A stretch of 64,000 nucleotides of DNA from assembly GCF_020177595.1 (NCBI RefSeq), contig NZ_JAHTBL010000010.1, positions 1 to 64,000 of the forward strand. The letters are read 5' to 3'. The position numbers and the translations under genes are program-made. The notes below the pieces were generated by a model. It searched no databases. It saw only the letters and a list, made by a program, of their open reading frames with translations, and was not told the DNA's origin. This DNA comes from Cognatishimia sp. MH4019. Lineage in GTDB: Bacteria; Pseudomonadota; Alphaproteobacteria; Rhodobacterales; Rhodobacteraceae. The stretch's first letter is position 1. Each line of letters starts with the position of its first letter. Positions 26,119-34,263 of the stretch are shown one piece after another.

Positions 26119-27708
26119 GTGGTACTGGAATTGACATTGGTAGGTCCGATGCGTCTGGAGGACGCAAATGGCGTAAGCTATGGGCCCAAGAGCATGAAGG
26201 CGCGTGGGATGCTGGTGCTTCTCGCGTTGGCCCCCGATCACCGTCGCCCACGCGGCTGGTTGCAAGAACGCCTGTGGAGCGATCGATCCCCTGATCAAGG
26301 CAAGCAAAGCATGCGCCAATGCCTGACCGAATTGCGCCGCTATCTTGGGCCCTACAAGACCGGTCTGATCACCGAAGGCGGGGTGGTGGCCCTTGATGTG
26401 GGCATCATCCGGGTGGACCCGGTCTTGCAACAGGATCCTCGCTTTGAGGCTGGTCAAGAGCTGTGCGAAGACCTTGACGTCAAGGACACGAAGTTCCGCG
26501 AATGGCTGGACGATCAGCGCGCCAAACTGATGCAGGGCGCTGACCGCGCACGTGAGGTGATGCGCGCGCAATCCATGCAGCACGGGCCGCCTAAGACGCC
26601 TGTTGTGGTGCTTGCACAGCACGACCCCGAAGGCGCGGAAGAGAAGTTCTTTGTCCAGATTTTCAACGATCATCTAGCGCGCGACCTTAAAGAATATGGC
26701 GCCATTTCAGTGGTGCCTGAGGGTCAGGTCCCTGTCGGGGCAGAGCTTTTGCGCGTGAAGTCCGATCACTATCGCAATGGTCGTTTCTGGCACGCTCATG
26801 TCCATATGGAGCTTGCCTCGGACCACCAATACCTGTGGTCCGACACCCGCAAGATCGAGGTGCACGGTGCGCCACCCATCGAAGACCTGGAAATGCAGGT
26901 GCTGATTGGCAAGACCGCAACGCGCGTGATGAACGAGGTCATGCAGCGCCACGGTGACAGTGCGGCGGGGCTCTTCTTTCGGGCGCAATCTCTGATTTTC
27001 TCGCTCGATAAGAACGCGATGGAGCAGGCCGATGATCTCCTGCAACGCGCGTTCGAGCTGGAGCCGCGGGCGGTTTACCTCAGCTGGCGGTCGTTCTTGC
27101 GGGTGAGCCTGCTGCTGGAGCATCGTTCACGCGACAAGGACAAAACCTTTCAGGAAATCAATGACTTCGTTGCGACATCTTTGGTGATGGATGGGGCGAA
27201 TTCCATGGTCTTGGCGATGGCTGCTCAAGCCCGCCTGGCCGCCGAACGCGATGCGGGGGGTGCGTTATCGCTTGCACGGCGCGCAATTGATCTGAACCGC
27301 GCCAATCCCTACGCGTGGGCGTTCGTTGCGATCTGTCAGGTCCGCAGCGGTCAGATGGAGGACGCGCATACATCAGCCATCCGCGCGCGTTATCTGGCGC
27401 GGGCGACGCCGTTTGTCTTTTGGTGGGACATGCTGTGCTGCCTGACGGCGATTTCGCTGGACCGGGTCGATGATGCGATCCGTTTCGGCGAGGCCGCGCG
27501 CGCCTACCTGCCGACCTATCGGCCTGCTTTGCGTTACCTTTACGCGCTGTACGAGTCGCAAGGTGTGCCGGACGCGGCGTTAGAGCGGTTGAAGGTGCTC
27601 ATGCAGGTAGAGCCGGATTTCAAACCATCCTTGCTGCGCGATCCGGACTATCCGTCTGCCACGCTGCGCAATTCCAAACTGATAGATAAGGTGCCCGAGG
27701 ACATCTAG
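26119..27708 (+). CDS. SARP-like transcriptional regulator with TPR region
   Basis: The 529-residue protein has an N-terminal winged-helix domain (about 3-95) with LTLVGPMRLED, KSMKARGMLVLLAL and RGWLQERLWSDRSPDQGKQSMRQCLTELRR, as in SARP/BTAD regulators. A middle domain and helical TPR-type repeats (about 290-520) follow. There is no membrane segment. GAGGAG ends six bases before the GTG start; an upstream in-frame TTG lacks one. It is divergent from the haloperoxidase-subtilase operon with about 160 bases between starts, so it is the likely activator of that operon. Confidence 0.8.
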   Translation: MVLELTLVGPMRLEDANGVSYGPKSMKARGMLVLLALAPDHRRPRGWLQERLWSDRSPDQGKQSMRQCLTELRRYLGPYKTGLITEGGVVALDVGIIRVDPVLQQDPRFEAGQELCEDLDVKDTKFREWLDDQRAKLMQGADRAREVMRAQSMQHGPPKTPVVVLAQHDPEGAEEKFFVQIFNDHLARDLKEYGAISVVPEGQVPVGAELLRVKSDHYRNGRFWHAHVHMELASDHQYLWSDTRKIEVHGAPPIEDLEMQVLIGKTATRVMNEVMQRHGDSAAGLFFRAQSLIFSLDKNAMEQADDLLQRAFELEPRAVYLSWRSFLRVSLLLEHRSRDKDKTFQEINDFVATSLVMDGANSMVLAMAAQARLAAERDAGGALSLARRAIDLNRANPYAWAFVAICQVRSGQMEDAHTSAIRARYLARATPFVFWWDMLCCLTAISLDRVDDAIRFGEAARAYLPTYRPALRYLYALYESQGVPDAALERLKVLMQVEPDFKPSLLRDPDYPSATLRNSKLIDKVPEDI

Positions 27709-28136
27709 GCTTTCGCGGCATCCAGCAGCAGGCACGTCTCGGAGTTCAGCACGCCCTGCACTTCGCGCACTTCACGCAGGACGCGGTCAAACTCGGCCAG
27801 GGTGCCGGTTTCGATCCAGCCAATCAGGTCCCATTTGCCGTTTGTCGTATGCAGCGCCGTGATTTCGGGCAGGCGCCGAAGGGCGCGGGTGACACTACGC
27901 GCGCGGGGCCCTTCCACCTCAATCATCATCACCGCATGGACCCGGTCATCGCTGCCCATGGCATCCAGCTCGACTGTAAAGCGCTGGATCGTGCCGGTCG
28001 CAATCAGGCGGTCCAGCCGGGTTTGCACCGTGCTGCGTGACACGCCAAGCGTATGGGCCAATGTCGTGATCGAGGCGCGCCCATCCTGTTTCAGCGCGGC
28101 GATCAAATGGCGGTCAGTTTGGTCAAGGCTTTGCAT
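27705..28136 (-). CDS. Lrp/AsnC-family regulator of the arginase operon
   Basis: A 143-residue regulator with an N-terminal helix-turn-helix (DRHLIAALKQDGRASITTLAHTLG... in two halves) and a C-terminal RAM/AsnC ligand domain. I chose the ATG giving MQSLDQTDR; the longer frame adds a hydrophobic stretch unlike the family. It is divergent from arginase, with starts about 118 bases apart, so arginine- or ornithine-responsive control of the arginase-ocd operon is likely. Its 3' end overlaps that of the SARP-like gene by four bases. Confidence 0.87.
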   Translation of the reverse strand: MQSLDQTDRHLIAALKQDGRASITTLAHTLGVSRSTVQTRLDRLIATGTIQRFTVELDAMGSDDRVHAVMMIEVEGPRARSVTRALRRLPEITALHTTNGKWDLIGWIETGTLAEFDRVLREVREVQGVLNSETCLLLDAAKA

Positions 28137-28254
28137 AATGACTGCAATGCTTAGCAAAATGATTGAAATAATCAATAAACTGCGCAGTTATTGCAGTAAA
28201 TTGTGTGCTCTGTCGGGCTGATATTTTGTGCAACGCAACGCCAGAGAGTTTCTC

Positions 28255-29187
28255 ATGCAACATTTGAAATGCGCCCTTGTCGGCGCCCCTGTCCAGAGCG
28301 GCGCCAGCCGACCCGGTTGCCTGATGGGGCCAGACGCCTACCGAACTGCGGGCCTGGCAGACACCTTGCGCGCTTTGGGCCACGACGTGACTGATCTAGG
28401 CAACGTGTCTGCAACCGTCGACGATATCACGCCGCCCGCGGGCAGCGCTGCCCATGATTTAGGCGAAACTGTCGGCTGGTCGCGCGCGCTGGAAGCCGCC
28501 GCCTATGACGCGGCGCAGCGCGTCGACCTTCCGATTTTTCTGGGCGGCGATCACTCGCTCTCTATCGGCACCGTGCCGGGCATCGCCCGCCATTCAGCCG
28601 ATCTTGGCCGCCCTCAATTCGTGCTCTGGCTCGACGCGCACCCGGATATCCACACTGTGCACAGTACCAGCAGCGGCAATCTACATGGCACGCCGGTGGC
28701 TTATTTCATGGGGCTTGAGGGGTTCGAGGGGCTGTATCCGCCGCTTAAAACGCCTGTTCCTGCAGCCAATATCTGCATGATGGGCATCCGTTCCGTTGAC
28801 CCCGCTGAAAACGCCGCCCTTGCCGCCCATAACGTGACCGTTCACGACATGCGGGCAATTGACGAACACGGCATCGCCGGCCCCCTTCGCGCCTTTCTGG
28901 AACGCGTAAGTGTCGCCAAAGGCGCGCTGCATGTCAGCCTCGATGTCGACTTTCTCGAACCTGCCATCGCCCCCGCCGTCGGCACAACGGTTCCCGGCGG
29001 TGCCACCTTCCGAGAGGCGCATTTGGTTATGGAAATGCTCTGTGACAGCGGCCTCGTGACCTCGCTCGATCTGGTCGAGCTGAACCCTTTTCTTGATGAA
29101 CGCGGGCGCACTGCGCAGCTGATGGTGGATCTGACGGCCTCCCTTCTGGGCCGCAAGGTTCTGGATCGCCCAACACGGAGTTTTTAA
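28255..29187 (+). CDS. rocF: Arginase
   Basis: This ureohydrolase converts arginine to ornithine and urea. The binuclear manganese ligands are in GGDHSLSIGT, WLDAHPDIHT and SLDVDFLEP, all intact. The length of 310 residues from the ATG at 28255 matches bacterial arginases. An upstream GTG in frame has no ribosome-binding site. The next gene, ornithine cyclodeaminase, starts one base after its stop, which supports arginase over agmatinase. Confidence 0.93.
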   Translation: MQHLKCALVGAPVQSGASRPGCLMGPDAYRTAGLADTLRALGHDVTDLGNVSATVDDITPPAGSAAHDLGETVGWSRALEAAAYDAAQRVDLPIFLGGDHSLSIGTVPGIARHSADLGRPQFVLWLDAHPDIHTVHSTSSGNLHGTPVAYFMGLEGFEGLYPPLKTPVPAANICMMGIRSVDPAENAALAAHNVTVHDMRAIDEHGIAGPLRAFLERVSVAKGALHVSLDVDFLEPAIAPAVGTTVPGGATFREAHLVMEMLCDSGLVTSLDLVELNPFLDERGRTAQLMVDLTASLLGRKVLDRPTRSF

Positions 29188-29188
29188 A

Positions 29189-30235
29189 ATGAAACCAACA
29201 CCTTCCACACTCGCCTTGGTGCCGTTCGTCAGTGTCGATGACATGATGAAAATCGTGAATACCATCGGCCCGGCCAGGATGATTGCCGAAATTGCGACCT
29301 ATATCGAAGCCGATTTTCTGCGCTGGGAGCAGTTCGACAAAACGCCGCGCGTCGCCTCGCATTCTCGCGAGGGTGTGATTGAGTTGATGCCGACCAGCGA
29401 CGGCGAAACCTACGGTTTCAAATACGTCAACGGCCACCCCGCCAACATGGCGCGCGGCTTTCAGACCGTAACGGCGTTCGGCGTGCTGGCGAATGTCGCC
29501 AACGGTTATCCGGTGCTACTGTCCGAGATGACGATCCTGACCGCGCTGCGCACAGCCGCGACATCCGTTGTGGCGGCGAAATATCTGGCGCCGAAAGGCG
29601 CAAAGACGATGGCGATGATCGGCAACGGCGCGCAATGCGAGTTTCAGGCGCTGGGCTTCCGCGAAGTGCTGGGGATCGAGACCGTCAGGCTTTATGACAT
29701 TGACCCGGCCGCAACCGCCAAAGCCGCTAAGAACCTCGAAGGGCATGGCTTGACCGTCGTTCCTTGCAAGACCGCCGAAGATGCCGTTGCAGGTGCACAG
29801 ATCATCACGACCTGCACCGCGGACAAGCAATATGCCACGATTCTGACCGATAATATGGTCGGCGCGGGCGTGCATCTGAACGCCATCGGCGGGGATTGTC
29901 CCGGCAAGACCGAATTGCACCGCGACATCCTTCTGCGCAGCGATATTTTCGTCGAATACCCGCCGCAGACCCGGATTGAAGGAGAGATTCAGCAATTGGA
30001 CGACGATCATGCGGTGACAGAGCTGTGGCAGGTGATCGCTGGCAAGACCGAAGGGCGTCGCGATGCGCGTCAGATCACGCTGTTCGACTCGGTTGGCTTT
30101 GCGACCGAAGACTTCAGCGCCCTGCGCTACATCCGCGACCAGCTTGAGCGGACGGGCCATTTTGTCGAGCTGGATATGCTCGCCGACCCCGACGACACAC
30201 GCGATCTCTTCGGGATGGTGCAACGCGCGGGTTAA
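29189..30235 (+). CDS. ocd: Ornithine cyclodeaminase
   Basis: A 348-residue member of the OCD/mu-crystallin family that turns ornithine into proline and ammonia with NAD. Signatures are the substrate-contacting GFKYVNGHPANMARG, the LSEMTILTALRTAATS helix and the Rossmann motif MIGNGAQCEFQ. It is co-transcribed with arginase, and putA follows nearby, so arginine carbon can run to glutamate. Its 3' end overlaps that of the convergent Lrp-type gene by four bases. Confidence 0.93.
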   Translation: MKPTPSTLALVPFVSVDDMMKIVNTIGPARMIAEIATYIEADFLRWEQFDKTPRVASHSREGVIELMPTSDGETYGFKYVNGHPANMARGFQTVTAFGVLANVANGYPVLLSEMTILTALRTAATSVVAAKYLAPKGAKTMAMIGNGAQCEFQALGFREVLGIETVRLYDIDPAATAKAAKNLEGHGLTVVPCKTAEDAVAGAQIITTCTADKQYATILTDNMVGAGVHLNAIGGDCPGKTELHRDILLRSDIFVEYPPQTRIEGEIQQLDDDHAVTELWQVIAGKTEGRRDARQITLFDSVGFATEDFSALRYIRDQLERTGHFVELDMLADPDDTRDLFGMVQRAG

Positions 30236-30711
30236 TCGAGGACTGCGTTGCCCTTCACGGCCTCCATCGCCACATAGGTGGAGGTTTGTGCCACATGGGG
30301 CAGCGCGCTCAGCTCTTCGCCCAGGAACGCGCGGTAGTCGGTGATGCCTGTTGTGCGAACTTTAAGCAGATAGTCGAAATTGCCTGCGATCATGTGGCAT
30401 TCTTCGATCTCGGGCAGAGCTTGCACCGCCGCATTGAACGCCGCCAAAGCCGCCGCGCGGGTGTCGGAAAGTTTTACCTCGACAAATGCCACATGTTCCA
30501 AACCCAGCTTGATCGGGTCCAGCAGCGCGCGGTAACCTAGGATATAGCCTTCGGCCTCAAGCCGTTTCAGCCGCGCATGGCAGGGGGTTTTCGACAGGCC
30601 GACGCGTGTCGCAAGCTCTGTCATCGTGATGCGCCCGTCTTGAGAGACCGCGTCGATGATCTTGCGATCAAAGCTATCAAGTGTTCCGTCTTGTGCGCGT
30701 TGAGAGATCAT
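30232..30711 (-). CDS. putR: Lrp/AsnC-family regulator, likely of putA
   Basis: The 159-residue protein has the Lrp helix-turn-helix (FDRKIIDAVSQDGRI, TELATRVGLSKTPCHARLKRLE) and the RAM domain (VEVKLSDTRAAALAAFN, ECHMIAGNFDYLLKVRT). It is divergent from putA with about 98 bases between starts. That is the arrangement of the proline-responsive PutR of alphaproteobacteria and Agrobacterium. The symbol rests on this placement and family, not on a database match. Confidence 0.85.
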   Translation of the reverse strand: MISQRAQDGTLDSFDRKIIDAVSQDGRITMTELATRVGLSKTPCHARLKRLEAEGYILGYRALLDPIKLGLEHVAFVEVKLSDTRAAALAAFNAAVQALPEIEECHMIAGNFDYLLKVRTTGITDYRAFLGEELSALPHVAQTSTYVAMEAVKGNAVLD

Positions 30712-30809
30712 TATGGCCTGCCAAATGGGATAAAATAAGACGTTACGTCTACTCGGCTACGTTACCAAGGACACATGGAAAGCGCAAATCAGCGATAGAG
30801 AGGGATGCC

Positions 30810-33800
30810 ATGAGGGAGACCAAGATGTTCGATCTATCCACAGCCGATGCGCGTGCGGCGATCCGTGCGGCCCATTACCGCCCTGAGGCCGAGGCGCTTG
30901 AGCATCTGATCGCACAAGCGACGATCCCGGCAGATGTGCACGACGCGATCCACGCGCGTGCGGTGGATCTGGTGCAGGCGATCCGCACCGGCAGTACGCC
31001 CTCCATGATGGAGCTTTTCCTTGGCGAATACGGTTTGTCGACCGAAGAAGGCGTCGCGCTGATGTGCCTGGCCGAGGCGCTTTTGCGGGTGCCCGACGGC
31101 GACACGATGGACGCGTTGATCGAAGACAAAATCGCGCCCAGCCATTGGGATGCGCATCTGGGCAAGTCCCATAGCAGCTTGGTGAACGCCTCTACCTGGG
31201 CGCTTTTCATGACACGCAAAGTGCTGGAGGACGACCATGAAAGCGACATCGTGCGCGTGCTTCATGGGGTCGTGAAACGGCTTGGCGAGCCGGTGATCCG
31301 GCAAGCCGTCACCCGGGTGATGAAAGAGCTAGGACGTCAGTTCGTTCTGGGCGAAACCATTGAAAAGGCTGTGAAACGCGCGCAAGAGCTTGAGGCGCAA
31401 GGCTTCACTTATTCTTATGATATGCTGGGCGAGGCTGCGCGCACAGACGCCGATGCAAGGCGTTATCATCTGGCTTACTCCGATGCGATTGGCCATCTGG
31501 CGAAACACGCGCCCTCGGATGATATCCGCGCCAATCCCGGCATCTCGATCAAGCTTTCCGCCCTGCACCCGCGTTATGAGACGCTCCAAAAAGAGCGCGT
31601 GATGGAAGAGCTGTTGCCCCGCGCTCGTGCGCTTTGCGTTCTGGCGAAGTCGGCGGGGATCGGGCTGAACATTGATGCCGAAGAGGCCGGGCGGCTGGAC
31701 CTCTCGCTCGACGTGATCGAGACGCTTTTGTCCGAGCCGACGCTGAAGGGCTGGGACGGTTTCGGCATCGTCGTGCAAGCCTATGGGCTGCGCGCGCCCC
31801 ATGTGCTGGATTGGCTGCACGCGCTGGCCACTCGGCTGGATCGCAAGATCATGGTGCGCCTTGTGAAAGGCGCGTATTGGGACACCGAGATCAAGCATGC
31901 TCAGGTCGAAGGGCATCCCGGTTTCCCGGTCTTCACGCGCAAAGCGGCCACCGATGTCAGCTATATTTGCTGCGCCAAAAAGCTGCTGGGCATGACGGAT
32001 CGCATCTATCCGCAATTTGCCACCCATAACGCGCACACGGTTGCTGCCATTCTGGAAATGGCCTCTGATCCAAGTCTTTACGAGTTTCAGCGCCTGCACG
32101 GAATGGGGGAGGCTTTGCATGAAACTGTGTTGAAAAAACATGTCACCCGTTGCCGGATTTACGCCCCTGTTGGGGCCCATAAAGACCTTCTGGCTTATTT
32201 GGTGCGCCGACTGCTGGAGAACGGGGCAAACAGTTCTTTTGTGAATCAGATCGTCGATGAAGATGTCCCTGCAAGCGAGGTTGCGGCAGACCCGTTCCGC
32301 GCGGTTGAGCAGGCTCTGCCGGCGATTGGCCATCCGAACGTGCGCAAGCCGGACGCGCTCTTTGATGCGCGGCGGAACTCGACAGGGTGGGACCTTGAGG
32401 ACCCTCAAACACTGGATGATCTGGAAACGGGAGTTGCGGCGCATTCAGGCCCATGGGGCGCAGGCGACATCGCTGTCACAAGCCCCGCGACAGGGGCGGT
32501 CGTCGGTCACACGCGGTTCGTCTCGGCCGAGCAGGCATCTGCGGCTTGCGAAAAGGTGCGCGACTGGTCTGACGTCTCCGCGCAGGCACGCGCTGAGGTC
32601 TTGCGCAAGGCGGCCGACCTGTATGAAATCCACGCTCATGAGATATTCGCGCGCCTGACATGTGAGGCTGGTAAAACGCTCAACGATTGCATCGGTGAGC
32701 TGCGCGAAGCCGTTGATTTCCTACGTTATTATGCGAATGAAGCTGAGCAACTGGAGGCTGCTCCGGTCGGCATTTTCAGCTGCATCTCCCCATGGAATTT
32801 CCCGCTTGCGATCTTCACGGGGCAGATCGTTGCTGCCTTGTCCGTTGGCAACGGCGTCTTGGCGAAACCGGCGGAAAGCACCCCGTTGATCGCGGAATTT
32901 GCGGTCGGGCTGCTGCACCAAGCGGGCGTGCCGAAGGACGTTTTGATCCTGCTGCCCGGCACCGGGGCAGAGGTTGGCGCTGTGTTGACGTCGCATACCA
33001 AAGTGGGCGGTGTCTGCTTCACAGGCTCGACCGCGACAGCGCAGCGGATCAACCGCAACATGGCGAAAGCCCTCGCCCCTCATGCGCCTCTGATCGCTGA
33101 AACCGGCGGGTTGAACGCGATGATTGTGGACAGCACGGCCCTGCCCGAACAAGCGATAGGAGACATCATCGCATCCGCGTTCCAATCCGCAGGGCAACGC
33201 TGCAGCGCGTTACGGGTGCTCTATCTGCAAGAGGACATCGCAGAAGGCTTCTTGAAGATGCTCTACGGCGCGATGGACGCGCTTGTGGTGGGCGATCCTG
33301 CGGATTTCGCCACGGATGTTGGACCGGTGATTGATGCCACCGCCAAAACCAAGATCGAGGCGCATATCGCCGAAGGTCAGGTGCTCAAACAGATCGCGGC
33401 GCCAACCCAAGGCACGTTCGTAGCGCCAACCGTGCTGAAAATCGCAGACATCGCGGATCTGGCCGAGGAAATCTTCGGCCCGGTTCTGCATGTCGCGACC
33501 TTTAAGGCCAGCGATCTGATGCAGGTTGTGGCCGACATCAACGCCACTGGCTATGGGCTGACCTTTGGGATGCACAGCCGGATTGATGACCGCGTGGCGG
33601 ATGTTGTCGCAGCGGTCGAGGCGGGCAATATCTATGTGAACCGCAACCAGATTGGCGCGGTCGTAGGCTCGCAACCCTTTGGAGGGGAAGGATTAAGCGG
33701 CACCGGACCGAAAGCAGGCGGGCCGCGCTATCTACACCGCTTCACCAAGCAAGGGGTAATGACGGCAGAGGGGCAGGGGCCGCAAAAAACGGCCACGCAA

Positions 33801-34208
33801 ATCGCGCAAGCCTTCGTAGATCAGCCTATCCGCAGCACCCCATTGGAAACACGCAATCTGCCCGGTCCAACCGGGGAGGCAAACTGGTGGAGTACTCTGC
33901 CCCGTGGGCGCATCCTGTGCATCGGTGGGTTGGCCGAGGCTCATGCAGAGGCTGCCCGTGGATTGGGATGCGCGGCAGTCGCCGCAGAGTGCACGCCCGA
34001 GGAGGCCGCGACGCTGGAGGTTGACGCCGTGATCTATTCCGGCAGCGACCCGAAGCCTTACCGGGAGGCCTTGGCAGCCAAAGACGGGCCTTTGGTACTT
34101 TTCCTGCAAACCGAAGATTTTGCGCGCTGGGTGCTGAAAGAGCGGCATGTCTGCGTTGACACCACAGCCGCGGGCGGCAATGCGGACCTGTTAGCAGGGG
34201 CGTCCTAA
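30810..34208 (+). CDS. putA: Bifunctional proline dehydrogenase / glutamate-5-semialdehyde dehydrogenase
   Basis: The 1132-residue enzyme oxidises proline to glutamate in two steps with substrate channelling. The proline dehydrogenase barrel holds ISIKLSALHPRYE and RLVKGAYWDTEIKHAQ. The aldehyde dehydrogenase part holds SPWNFPLAIFTGQI, ETGGLNAMIVD and the catalytic Cys in QSAGQRCSALRV. A further C-terminal domain follows. No ribbon-helix-helix DNA-binding domain precedes the barrel, so it should not repress itself. I used ATG at 30810 after GAGAGGGA; ATG at 30825 is also possible. The frame upstream of 30810 overlaps the regulator and is not used. Confidence 0.96.
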   Translation: MRETKMFDLSTADARAAIRAAHYRPEAEALEHLIAQATIPADVHDAIHARAVDLVQAIRTGSTPSMMELFLGEYGLSTEEGVALMCLAEALLRVPDGDTMDALIEDKIAPSHWDAHLGKSHSSLVNASTWALFMTRKVLEDDHESDIVRVLHGVVKRLGEPVIRQAVTRVMKELGRQFVLGETIEKAVKRAQELEAQGFTYSYDMLGEAARTDADARRYHLAYSDAIGHLAKHAPSDDIRANPGISIKLSALHPRYETLQKERVMEELLPRARALCVLAKSAGIGLNIDAEEAGRLDLSLDVIETLLSEPTLKGWDGFGIVVQAYGLRAPHVLDWLHALATRLDRKIMVRLVKGAYWDTEIKHAQVEGHPGFPVFTRKAATDVSYICCAKKLLGMTDRIYPQFATHNAHTVAAILEMASDPSLYEFQRLHGMGEALHETVLKKHVTRCRIYAPVGAHKDLLAYLVRRLLENGANSSFVNQIVDEDVPASEVAADPFRAVEQALPAIGHPNVRKPDALFDARRNSTGWDLEDPQTLDDLETGVAAHSGPWGAGDIAVTSPATGAVVGHTRFVSAEQASAACEKVRDWSDVSAQARAEVLRKAADLYEIHAHEIFARLTCEAGKTLNDCIGELREAVDFLRYYANEAEQLEAAPVGIFSCISPWNFPLAIFTGQIVAALSVGNGVLAKPAESTPLIAEFAVGLLHQAGVPKDVLILLPGTGAEVGAVLTSHTKVGGVCFTGSTATAQRINRNMAKALAPHAPLIAETGGLNAMIVDSTALPEQAIGDIIASAFQSAGQRCSALRVLYLQEDIAEGFLKMLYGAMDALVVGDPADFATDVGPVIDATAKTKIEAHIAEGQVLKQIAAPTQGTFVAPTVLKIADIADLAEEIFGPVLHVATFKASDLMQVVADINATGYGLTFGMHSRIDDRVADVVAAVEAGNIYVNRNQIGAVVGSQPFGGEGLSGTGPKAGGPRYLHRFTKQGVMTAEGQGPQKTATQIAQAFVDQPIRSTPLETRNLPGPTGEANWWSTLPRGRILCIGGLAEAHAEAARGLGCAAVAAECTPEEAATLEVDAVIYSGSDPKPYREALAAKDGPLVLFLQTEDFARWVLKERHVCVDTTAAGGNADLLAGAS

Positions 34209-34212
34209 ACAA

Positions 34213-34243
34213 AAAAGGCCGCGCAATCCCAGCGCGGCCTTTT
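34213..34243. terminator. Bidirectional intrinsic terminator
   Basis: A 12-bp stem AAAAGGCCGCGC / GCGCGGCCTTTT closes a seven-base loop. The A run on one side and T run on the other let it end both putA and the convergent Bap-like gene. Confidence 0.85.
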
Positions 34244-34263
34244 CGATCATTCTGTAACCGATT

